Made by a program: the position numbers and the translations under genes. A stretch of 5,333 bases of DNA from an uncultured Clostridia bacterium (GTDB lineage Bacteria; Bacillota; Clostridia; TANB77; CAG-508). The notes under the pieces are model-generated. The model ran no database searches. It had not been told where the DNA came from and saw only the letters and a list, made by a program, of their open reading frames with translations. Every line of letters starts with the position of its first letter. Within the stretch, counting starts at the first letter, position 1. The stretch covers positions 1-5,333 of the forward strand of contig CAKPAB010000056.1 in NCBI GenBank assembly GCA_934132805.1, written 5' to 3'. Of the stretch, positions 1-5,333 are shown in pieces.

Positions 1-1
1 T

Positions 2-772
2 TATTTAGTGCCATATACATCATCAGGGTGTACTGCTGCATGTATGTATTGTTATTTGGTATGTAATTATAATAAATGTGCGTATTTGAGGCTATTTGTA
101 AATAGAGAGCAAATGCTAGATAAAATAATAAAAGTAGCAAATAAATCGGAAAAAGATTTAACATTTGAAATTGGTAGCAATAGTGATTTGATTTTAGAAA
201 ATACAATTACAGGAAACTTACCATGGACAATAGAAAATTTTAAGGATTCTCCTAAGGGATTTCTTACATTTCCGACAAAATTTGATATGGTTGACGATAT
301 TTTAAATGTTGACCATCAAGGAAAAGTGACTGTTAGAATGAGTGTTAATCCAGAATTGATTATTAATAGAGTGGAGTTTGGAACTTCAAGATTAAAGGGA
401 AGAATTGAGGCTATAAACAAATTAAAAGAGGCTGGATATAATATTGGAATTTTAATAGCTCCGGTAATTATGGTTGGAAATTGGAAAGAGTTATATTTGG
501 AATTGATAAAACAGTTGTCAGATGGATTAACTGAGAAGGTTAAAAAAGATGTGTTTTTTGAAATTATTTTTATGACATATAGTTTTGTTCATACTAAAAT
601 TAATGAGGAGGCTTTTCCAAATGCTATGAATTTGTATAATAAGGATATGATGACTGGCAGAGGGAAGGGAAAGTATATGTATAAAAGTGAATATAGAGCT
701 GATGGGGAGAGATTTTTTAGAGAGCAGATGAGAAAATATTTCCCTAATAATGAGATAATGTATATTGTTTAA
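2..772 (+). CDS. splB: Spore photoproduct lyase, clostridial type (5' end cut by window edge)
   Basis: Radical SAM enzyme that directly reverses the spore photoproduct (5-thyminyl-5,6-dihydrothymine) in DNA during germination. The frame is open from the first base, so the GTG at 8 is probably an internal Val and roughly 80 N-terminal residues lie outside the window; base 2 is the first whole codon. The [4Fe-4S]/SAM motif CX3CX2C is seen as Cys codons at 29, 41 and 50, with the flanking tyrosines (MYCY) kept. It is followed by CNYNKCAYLRLFVNRE, the clostridial form with two extra Cys (62, 77). Further family landmarks are FEIGSNSDLI, FPTKFDMVDDIL, VRMSVNPELIINRVEFGTS and the C-terminal GRGKGKYMYK...YFPNNEIMYIV. 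At the position of the Bacillus hydrogen-donor Cys141 there is a Ser (codon 176-178). No clear terminator follows. Family assignment is from recalled SplB sequences and is firm. Confidence 0.93.
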   Translation, partial: YLVPYTSSGCTAACMYCYLVCNYNKCAYLRLFVNREQMLDKIIKVANKSEKDLTFEIGSNSDLILENTITGNLPWTIENFKDSPKGFLTFPTKFDMVDDILNVDHQGKVTVRMSVNPELIINRVEFGTSRLKGRIEAINKLKEAGYNIGILIAPVIMVGNWKELYLELIKQLSDGLTEKVKKDVFFEIIFMTYSFVHTKINEEAFPNAMNLYNKDMMTGRGKGKYMYKSEYRADGERFFREQMRKYFPNNEIMYIV

Positions 773-788
773 GATCTATTATAAAATA

Positions 789-817
789 TTGATTTTTTTA
801 GGATTATATAGTAATAT
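789..817 (+). promoter_or_regulatory. Possible weak sigma-A promoter for the dCMP deaminase remnant
   Basis: TTGATT (789-794), a 17-bp spacer and TAATAT (812-817) lie just after the splB stop and about 25 bp before an AGGAGG ribosome binding site at 841-846. The match is imperfect (one mismatch in the -35, two in the -10) and such matches are frequent in DNA this AT-rich. It is listed because spacing and position suit the next gene. Read-through from splB is an equally good explanation. Confidence 0.27.
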
Positions 818-853
818 GTTCATATAAAATTTTAAATAAAAGGAGGCTTTTAT

Positions 854-1056
854 ATGAACGGAAATATAAATTTCCTTGTAATGAATGTGCTAAAATTATT
901 ATTCAATCAGGTATAAAAGAAGTTGTTTACTTGTCTGATAAATATGCAGATTCTGAAAATAATATTGCTTCAAGAAAATTGTTTGACTGTTGTGGAGTTA
1001 AGTATAGAAAAATTGATTTAAAAGAAAATAATAAAATAGAAATAGAACTAAAATAA
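854..1056 (+). pseudogene. dCMP deaminase (ComEB-type) remnant with internal deletion and frameshift
   Basis: The intact enzyme is a zinc enzyme of about 150 residues that deaminates dCMP to dUMP for dTTP synthesis. From 874 to the TAA at 1054-1056 one frame reads FPCNECAKIIIQSGIKEVVY, then LSDKYADSENNIASRKLFDC and CGVKYRKIDL, the C-terminal part of the family with the second zinc motif PCxxC. The N-terminal portion, including the HAE zinc/catalytic motif, is absent. A good AGGAGG (841-846) sits 7 nt before an ATG at 854, but that ATG is in another frame and hits a stop within about 20 codons. Restoring one base after ATGAA would give ATG AAx CGG AAA TAT, like the M-K-R-K start of clostridial dCMP deaminases, running straight into KFPCNEC. 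I infer that most of the N-terminal half was deleted and one base lost, leaving both ends. A misassembly could look the same. It cannot make a working deaminase as it stands. Confidence 0.78.
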
Positions 1057-1059
1057 ATA

Positions 1060-1100
1060 AAATCGGGATTTTGAGTGATAGCCGCTTATCCCGGTTTTTT
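1060..1100. terminator. Bidirectional rho-independent terminator between convergent genes
   Basis: The arm AAATCGGGAT (1060-1069) pairs with ATCCCGGTTT (1088-1097), with one G-U pair. On the plus strand the stem runs into six T (1095-1100). Read on the minus strand it is followed by ATTTTATTTATTTT. It lies 3 nt after the dCMP deaminase remnant stop and 5 nt before the mutS2 stop, so one hairpin can end both convergent transcripts. The loop is long (18 nt) and can form a small second stem (AGTG 1074-1077 with CGCT 1083-1086). Confidence 0.8.
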
Positions 1101-1105
1101 GTAAA

Positions 1106-3475
1106 TTATTTTAATTCAACAATTGTAACTCCCATTTCTCCTTCACCATAAGTTCCAACTCTAAAAGACTTAACACGAGAGTTTGATTTTAAAAATTTAT
1201 GAATACCTTCACGTAATTTTCCAGTACCTTTACCATGTACAATTCTTACAGTTTGAAGATTTGCAATAGAACAGTCATCTAAAAATTTATCAACAACAAA
1301 AACTGCTTCTTCTACATTTAGTCCGATAACATTAATCTCTGAACTAACATTTTTGGCTTTGGAAACTGAACTATAAGAACTTGTTGATTTATTAATCTTA
1401 TTTTTATTGACGATTTTTTCCAAATATTTTAGTTTTACACTAAGTTTCATACTACCAACTTGAACTTGAACTTCATTTGATTTAGAAACATTAGAAACTA
1501 TAGTACCGTTTTGCCCTAAAGTAGTTACAAAAACTTCAGTGTTAGGTTTAGCATCTTCAATAGATATACACGAATTTGATTCTTGTGTAGAGTTTATATT
1601 TTGTTGCACTAGTGGAGATACAGATATATTTTTTATATCTTTATTAAGTTTATTTCTTAAATTATTTAAATCACTGTTAGATTTAGAAACATTATTCATT
1701 TTTGCAATTATTTCATTTGCTTCTTCTTTGGCATCAAGTAAGATATTTCTAGCTTGAATTTTAGCATCATTAATAATTTTATGTTCTTGCTCATTAAGTT
1801 TGGCATTATCACGTTCTAGTGACAGTTTTAATTCAGAAATTTCATTTAGTTTTTTAGAAATTTCTAATTTTTCATTTTCGATTTTAGATTTATTATCATA
1901 AATATTTTTAAGCAATTCTTCAAAATCAATATCATTTTTTGTCAAGTTGCTCTTGGCTTCATTTATTATTGAATCAGGCAAGCCAAGTTTTCTACTAATT
2001 TCAAAAGCATTACTTTTACCAGGTACACCAATTAACAGATGGTATGTAGGTGATAAAGTGCTTACATCAAATTCAACAGATGCATTTTCAAAACCATTAG
2101 TAGTTAATGCATATTTTTTTAGTTCTTGATAATGTGTTGTTGCAACTGTTAAAGAAGAGTTTGAACTAAAATAGTCTAAAATACTAATTGCAAGTGATGC
2201 ACCTTCAACAGGGTCTGTTCCAGAGCCTAATTCATCTACTAAAATTAATGAAATTTGGCTTGAGTTTTTTACAATATCAACAATGTTTGTCATATGTGCA
2301 GAAAATGTACTAAGTGATTCACTAATACTTTGGTCATCACCAATATCTGCAAAAATGTTATCAAATACATATATTGATGATTTTGGTGATGCTGGAATAT
2401 TAAGACCACTACAAGCCATTGCAGTTAAAAGGCCAATTGTTTTTAGTGTAACTGTTTTTCCACCAGTATTTGGACCTGTTATAACTAATGTGTTAAAAGT
2501 TGTGCCTAATTCAAGTGAAATAGGTACTGCTTTTTCTGGGGCTAAAAGTGGGTGTCGAGCATCTTTTAAAATGATTTGTTTTTGCGTATTTATAATAGGT
2601 GTTATACCATGTATAGCTCTTGAATATTTAGCCTTTGCAAAAGCAAAATCAAGTTTGCCAATGCATTCTATATCTTTTTTGATTTCATTTGCATAAGGGT
2701 AGAACAATTTGCTTAAATCTTGCAGAATTTTTTCTATTTCTATATTTTCTTCATTTTTTAAATTAGCAAGTTCATTGTTTGCTTCAAAAACAGAAATTGG
2801 TTCAATAAATACTGTTGAGCCAGAGCTTGAGGTATCATGTACAAAACCTTTTATTTGGCTTCTATATTCATCTTTTACAGGAATTACATAACGGTCATTT
2901 CTAATTGTTATAACATTTTCTTGAATGTATTTTGAATATGTAGATGAATGCAAAAATGTATTTAATTTTGATTTTATATCTTGCTCAGCATTTCTTTGTT
3001 TTTTTCGTATTGTAGCTAAGTTTTTAGAAGCTTTATCGTCAAGAGTATTTTCGTCAATTATACTATAAGATATTTTTTCAATAATTGAAGCATTGGAATA
3101 TAGTTCTGAAAAAATATCAGTTAAATACATAAAATCATTTGGGTCTAAAAAATTATTGTAAAAATATTTTTTTAATTCATCAGATATCTTCAAAATATTT
3201 GCTAATTCCAAAATTGATTTTATAGAAAGTGTTCCATATGATTCAATTGTTTTTAAATTTTTTGTATTATCAGCTATTTCGGAGATGGGGGGAGTGTTGC
3301 ATCTATATAAGATATTGAGTGCTTCTTCTGTTTCTCTCAACATATTTTGTACATCATGTTGGTTATTAGATGGTAATAAGTTTAAACATTGTTCTTTGCC
3401 TAAATATGTAGTTGAATATGTAGATAATATATTTAAAATGTTTTGATATTCTAATTTTTCTAGATAATTTTTCAT
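1106..3475 (-). CDS. mutS2: MutS2 family ATPase with C-terminal Smr domain (MutS2/RqcU)
   Basis: 789 residues, the usual full length. The N-terminal lever and core helices (about 1-295) lead to the ARHPLL motif (306-311) and the ABC-type ATPase: Walker A GPNTGGKT (334-341), STFSAHM (389-395), Walker B LILVDELGSGTDP (410-422) and the TTHYQELK loop (446-453). A charged Lys/Glu-rich coiled coil spans about 515-595, a small beta domain about 640-690, and an Smr domain 713-789 with HGKGTG (747-752). There is no MutS mismatch-binding domain. Family members are reported to suppress homologous recombination and, in Bacillus subtilis, to split collided ribosomes for quality control; which role applies here cannot be read from sequence. 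The Smr LDxxG motif reads INVIG (714-718), lacking the Asp. The ATG is supported by AAGAAAGGA (3487-3495) 11 nt upstream and by the typical N-terminus. It is transcribed from its own divergent promoter and is monocistronic within the window. Confidence 0.97.
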   Translation of the reverse strand: MKNYLEKLEYQNILNILSTYSTTYLGKEQCLNLLPSNNQHDVQNMLRETEEALNILYRCNTPPISEIADNTKNLKTIESYGTLSIKSILELANILKISDELKKYFYNNFLDPNDFMYLTDIFSELYSNASIIEKISYSIIDENTLDDKASKNLATIRKKQRNAEQDIKSKLNTFLHSSTYSKYIQENVITIRNDRYVIPVKDEYRSQIKGFVHDTSSSGSTVFIEPISVFEANNELANLKNEENIEIEKILQDLSKLFYPYANEIKKDIECIGKLDFAFAKAKYSRAIHGITPIINTQKQIILKDARHPLLAPEKAVPISLELGTTFNTLVITGPNTGGKTVTLKTIGLLTAMACSGLNIPASPKSSIYVFDNIFADIGDDQSISESLSTFSAHMTNIVDIVKNSSQISLILVDELGSGTDPVEGASLAISILDYFSSNSSLTVATTHYQELKKYALTTNGFENASVEFDVSTLSPTYHLLIGVPGKSNAFEISRKLGLPDSIINEAKSNLTKNDIDFEELLKNIYDNKSKIENEKLEISKKLNEISELKLSLERDNAKLNEQEHKIINDAKIQARNILLDAKEEANEIIAKMNNVSKSNSDLNNLRNKLNKDIKNISVSPLVQQNINSTQESNSCISIEDAKPNTEVFVTTLGQNGTIVSNVSKSNEVQVQVGSMKLSVKLKYLEKIVNKNKINKSTSSYSSVSKAKNVSSEINVIGLNVEEAVFVVDKFLDDCSIANLQTVRIVHGKGTGKLREGIHKFLKSNSRVKSFRVGTYGEGEMGVTIVELK

Positions 3476-3505
3476 TTTGAGTTGTATCCTTTCTTAATTT
3501 TACAT

Positions 3506-3535
3506 ATATTTACTTTGTAAAAAGTGAGTAAATAT
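3506..3535. repeat. 9-bp inverted repeat in the mutS2 leader
   Basis: ATATTTACT (3506-3514) and AGTAAATAT (3527-3535) are perfect reverse complements separated by 12 nt. Given the mutS2 promoter at 3547-3575, the transcript should start near 3540, so the repeat covers about +5 to +35 of the mutS2 mRNA. It ends 11 nt before the ribosome binding site. It could be an operator just downstream of the start site or an mRNA hairpin. It has no T tract and is too AT-rich to be a convincing terminator. I do not recognise it as a known regulator site. Confidence 0.55.
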
Positions 3536-3546
3536 GTTATTATTTA

Positions 3547-3575
3547 ATTATACACAGATTATAAAAAGAAGTCAA
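3547..3575 (-). promoter_or_regulatory. Sigma-A promoter for mutS2
   Basis: Read on the minus strand: TTGACT (3575 to 3570), a 17-bp spacer, then TATAAT (3552 to 3547). This is one mismatch from the full consensus with ideal spacing. The start site should be near 3540, giving a leader of about 65 nt before the mutS2 ATG at 3475. Confidence 0.85.
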
Positions 3576-3586
3576 TTAATTTGACT
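3570..3586. promoter_or_regulatory. Back-to-back -35 boxes forming a palindrome
   Basis: AGTCAA-TTAAT-TTGACT is an inverted repeat with two 6-bp arms and a 5-bp centre. Each arm is the -35 box of one of the two divergent promoters. The symmetry may be just two good -35 boxes facing away from each other, or it may also serve as an operator for a dimeric regulator covering both promoters. Confidence 0.6.
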
Positions 3587-3609
3587 TTATGTAAAATACG
3601 TTGTATAAT
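3581..3609 (+). promoter_or_regulatory. Sigma-A promoter for the L,D-transpeptidase gene
   Basis: TTGACT (3581-3586), a 17-bp spacer and TATAAT (3604-3609), one mismatch from full consensus. The predicted start is near 3616, giving a leader of about 55 nt before the ATG at 3671. It mirrors the mutS2 promoter in sequence and spacing, so both genes are probably expressed by the housekeeping polymerase in growing cells rather than by a sporulation sigma factor. Confidence 0.85.
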
Positions 3610-3630
3610 AGCAATACTGTGATTAAGAAG

Positions 3631-3652
3631 AAATAAAATAAATATTTTATTT
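3631..3652. repeat. 10-bp inverted repeat just before the L,D-transpeptidase ribosome binding site
   Basis: AAATAAAATA (3631-3640) and TATTTTATTT (3643-3652) are perfect reverse complements with a 2-nt centre. In the leader mRNA they could form a hairpin made only of A-U pairs, ending 3 nt before the GGGAGG at 3656-3661. Such a stem would be weak but could make translation temperature sensitive, or it could be chance in a leader this AT-rich. Confidence 0.4.
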
Positions 3653-3670
3653 AAAGGGAGGATTTATATT

Positions 3671-5074
3671 ATGATAAGAAAAGTAAACAAAAGGCAAAGA
3701 CGGAGACAGAAACGGAATTTAATTTTTTTATGCATAGAAGTATTAGTGTTAATATTATGCTTAAAGTATGTAAGAGACAAGATGGAATATATGAATGTAT
3801 TCTATGAAGGAACTGTTATAAATGAAGTTGATTGCTCATTTTTGACAGTAGATGAAAGCAAAGAAATTTTGGAAAAAGGAGAATATAAAAGCTTTGGAAT
3901 AATCTTTAAGGATAATAAAGCAGCCTTTTTAGATAGTTCTAAATTTTATGTATTAAACGACATGCAGGAAAACTTAAAAAAGGTAAAAGCTGAACAAAAC
4001 AAAGGACTGACGCTAAAGGGCAAAAAATATGAAATTAGAAGTTATGTATTTGATGCGGATGCTATAAAAGAGCAGCTTGCGAATGTACCACAGTTAACAA
4101 CTGAATATATGGAAGAAAATTCTGAAATCATTTATGAATATAATGATGAAGAACAAAAATTCCAGTTATCCAAAAAAGACAACTATTATCTAAATATTGA
4201 TGATGTTGCTGAAGCTGTGATTGAGGCAATACAAACAGGACATAAAAGTTTGAATGTTAGCAATTTGTATCAAAATTTTGAAGATGATACTATTTCTAAT
4301 GCAAATTCAAAAATTTCGTCTAATGTTATTTACCAATTACATGATAACGCAACTCTTGCATTAGATGCATCAATTTTGCATACATGGTTTTTGCAGGATG
4401 ATGGTACTTATAAATTTGATGAGGAAGTCTGGAATAAAAAACTGGAAAATTTTGTATCAACGGAATTAAAAGAGGCAGCCGAAACTGTTGGAAGAATAAG
4501 AGAATTTAAGCCAACAGGAATGGATAATGTAATAACTATAAGCGGTGGCAAATATGGTTATCAGCTTGATACTGAGGCTGAAGTAGAGCAGCTAAAAAAA
4601 GATTTAAATTCTCAAAATAAAGTTGAGAGAGAGCCTATTTATCAAAAGAAAGAAGTATCATCTGAAAACGATGGCTTGGGTAATACATATGTTGAAATTG
4701 ATTTGTCTAGGCAAAAAGTTTGGATGTATGTGGCTGGAACACTGAAGGTAGAAACAGATTGTGTTACTGGATGTGTGAATAAAGGACATGAGACTCCTAC
4801 AGGTATTGATTTCTTAACATATAAGCAGACAGATAGAATTCTGCGAGGTAAGAAGTTGCCTAATGGTAAGTATGAGTATGAATCTCATGTTGACTATTGG
4901 ATGCCGTTTAATGGGGGAATTGGTCTTCATGATGCTTCTTGGAGGAAAAAATTTGGTGGTGACATTTATATAAAAAATGGCTCACATGGATGTATAAATT
5001 TGCCATCAGATAAGGCTAAGGAAATCTATAATTTAATAGATACTGATATGCCAATAATTGTATATAAGTCGTAA
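3671..5074 (+). CDS. Membrane-anchored L,D-transpeptidase (YkuD family) with N-terminal PG-binding-like region
   Basis: 467-residue cell-wall enzyme expected to form 3-3 peptidoglycan cross-links, or to attach proteins or exchange residues at the stem peptide, outside the membrane. The N-terminus is very basic (KVNKRQRRRQKRN, 5-16) and is followed by one hydrophobic segment (about 17-34), an uncleaved signal anchor with the rest extracellular. Residues about 45-320 resemble the PG_binding_4 (VanW-associated) region seen in clostridial YkuD proteins; this part is assigned from layout more than motifs. The YkuD domain runs about 339-466 with the catalytic signature H420 ... SHGCIN (438-443), nucleophile C441. 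Two extra Cys (364, 368) lie in the early strands of the catalytic domain. The ATG follows GGGAGG (3656-3661) by 9 nt. It is monocistronic, from its own promoter to the hairpin at 5077. The exact reaction and substrate cannot be read from sequence. Confidence 0.93.
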   Translation: MIRKVNKRQRRRQKRNLIFLCIEVLVLILCLKYVRDKMEYMNVFYEGTVINEVDCSFLTVDESKEILEKGEYKSFGIIFKDNKAAFLDSSKFYVLNDMQENLKKVKAEQNKGLTLKGKKYEIRSYVFDADAIKEQLANVPQLTTEYMEENSEIIYEYNDEEQKFQLSKKDNYYLNIDDVAEAVIEAIQTGHKSLNVSNLYQNFEDDTISNANSKISSNVIYQLHDNATLALDASILHTWFLQDDGTYKFDEEVWNKKLENFVSTELKEAAETVGRIREFKPTGMDNVITISGGKYGYQLDTEAEVEQLKKDLNSQNKVEREPIYQKKEVSSENDGLGNTYVEIDLSRQKVWMYVAGTLKVETDCVTGCVNKGHETPTGIDFLTYKQTDRILRGKKLPNGKYEYESHVDYWMPFNGGIGLHDASWRKKFGGDIYIKNGSHGCINLPSDKAKEIYNLIDTDMPIIVYKS

Positions 5075-5076
5075 AG

Positions 5077-5105
5077 AAAAGAACACCTGGATGGGTGTTC
5101 TTTTA
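5077..5105 (+). terminator. Rho-independent terminator of the L,D-transpeptidase gene
   Basis: AAAAGAACACC (5077-5087) and GGTGTTCTTTT (5094-5104) form a perfect 11-bp stem with a 6-nt loop. The T run in the right arm serves as the U tract. It starts 3 nt after the stop codon, which separates this transcript from the tRNA downstream. Confidence 0.9.
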
Positions 5106-5142
5106 TAAAAGTGGCTGTTATAAATGGCAGACTATGAATTGT

Positions 5143-5171
5143 AACAATTGGCTGTGAACAGAAACAATTGG
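5143..5171. repeat. Short direct repeat AACAATTGG
   Basis: AACAATTGG occurs at 5143-5151 and again at 5163-5171, 20 bp apart, so the two copies lie on nearly the same face of the helix, 31 bp or more upstream of the tRNA promoter -35 box. The first copy also overlaps an AATTG-TAA-CAATT inverted repeat (5137-5149). The rest of 5106-5200 shows no supported gene. It may be a protein binding site or chance. Confidence 0.3.
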
Positions 5172-5201
5172 ACAAATAAATAAAAAAATTTGTAAATACT
5201 C

Positions 5202-5231
5202 TTGACAAATTAATATCAAATGATGTACAAT
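5202..5231 (+). promoter_or_regulatory. Sigma-A promoter for tRNA-His
   Basis: A perfect TTGACA (5202-5207), an 18-bp spacer and TACAAT (5226-5231). The predicted start is near 5238, about 26 nt before the tRNA 5' end. The A/T-only stretch upstream of the -35 (about 5175-5192) could act as an UP element, as is usual for stable RNA promoters. Confidence 0.82.
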
Positions 5232-5263
5232 AGGAGAGTGCCAAGAACAAGCACGGAAACTAT

Positions 5264-5333
5264 GGTGGATGTAGCGTAGTTGGTTAACGCGCCAGTTTGT
5301 GGCACTGGAGACCGTGGGTTCGAGTCCCATCTT
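5264..5333 (+). tRNA. tRNA-His (GTG anticodon), 3' end cut by window edge
   Basis: The cloverleaf is clear: acceptor GTGGATG (5265-5271), T8-A9, D stem GCGT/ACGC (5274-5277, 5287-5290), anticodon stem CCAGT/ACTGG (5292-5296, 5304-5308) with loop TTGTGGC and anticodon GTG at 5299-5301, a 5-nt variable loop, and T stem GTGGG/CCCAT around TTCGAGT (5319-5325). The extra G that histidine tRNAs carry at position -1 is encoded (5264). The last 3 bases in the window begin the 3' acceptor strand; C66 pairs with G7 and T68 with A5, but T67 faces T6, a mismatch. Whether CCA is encoded, and whether other tRNAs follow, lies outside the window. Confidence 0.95.

Noticed and set aside
8..10. GTG as the real start of the spore photoproduct lyase
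   Set aside because: The frame is open to the window edge, the residues before it (Tyr-Leu) fit the family, and about 80 N-terminal residues would be missing; it is an internal Val codon.
854..916. A 20-codon peptide gene starting at the ATG after AGGAGG
   Set aside because: Its sequence is the dCMP deaminase reading frame read out of phase, so it is best explained as the broken start of the pseudogene rather than a designed small peptide.
1539..2891. Four plus-strand ORFs (about 60-137 codons) inside the mutS2 region
   Set aside because: They lie opposite a full-length, strongly conserved mutS2, have no ribosome binding sites of note, and translate to low-complexity hydrophobic shadow sequence.
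3476..3670. A riboswitch, T-box or small RNA gene between mutS2 and the L,D-transpeptidase gene
   Set aside because: Both leaders are too short (about 55-65 nt) and AT-rich for a known riboswitch, no T-box sequence is present, and the divergent promoters account for the space.
5105..5200. An attachment site or mobile element edge next to the tRNA-His gene
   Set aside because: tRNA genes are common integration targets, but no integrase, tRNA 3'-end duplicate or terminal repeat is visible, and the 3' side lies outside the window.
5026..5330. Two minus-strand ORFs of 70-74 codons at the right end
   Set aside because: They run through the L,D-transpeptidase 3' end, its terminator, the tRNA promoter and the tRNA gene itself; no family features are seen.

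Overview
The window looks like chromosomal DNA from a low-GC, endospore-forming member of the Clostridia. The base composition is very AT-rich, ribosome binding sites are strong AGGAGG/GGGAGG types, promoters match the sigma-A consensus closely, and the first gene is a clostridial-type spore photoproduct lyase, which is useful only to a spore former. No species can be named from the sequence alone.

Layout from left to right: (1) the C-terminal three quarters of a spore photoproduct lyase gene (splB), cut by the left edge. (2) A decayed dCMP deaminase gene that keeps its ribosome binding site, its start codon and its last ~60 codons but has lost the middle and is out of frame. (3) A hairpin that can serve as a terminator for both strands. 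(4) A full-length mutS2 on the minus strand, convergent with the first two genes. (5) A compact divergent promoter region in which two consensus promoters sit back to back, driving mutS2 leftwards and an L,D-transpeptidase gene rightwards. (6) A membrane-anchored L,D-transpeptidase (YkuD family) with a strong terminator. (7) A short intergenic stretch with its own promoter leading into a tRNA-His gene, cut by the right edge.

The genes do not form one pathway. splB repairs UV damage in germinating spores; mutS2 acts on DNA recombination intermediates and/or collided ribosomes; the L,D-transpeptidase remodels peptidoglycan; the tRNA serves translation. The only visible regulatory link is between mutS2 and the L,D-transpeptidase, whose -35 boxes are 5 bp apart so that the two promoters probably compete for RNA polymerase.

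I found no convincing novel system, mobile element or CRISPR array. The points most worth a second look are the internally deleted dCMP deaminase remnant, the missing hydrogen-donor cysteine position in the lyase, the altered LDxxG motif in the MutS2 Smr domain, and the palindromic divergent promoter with inverted repeats in both leaders.
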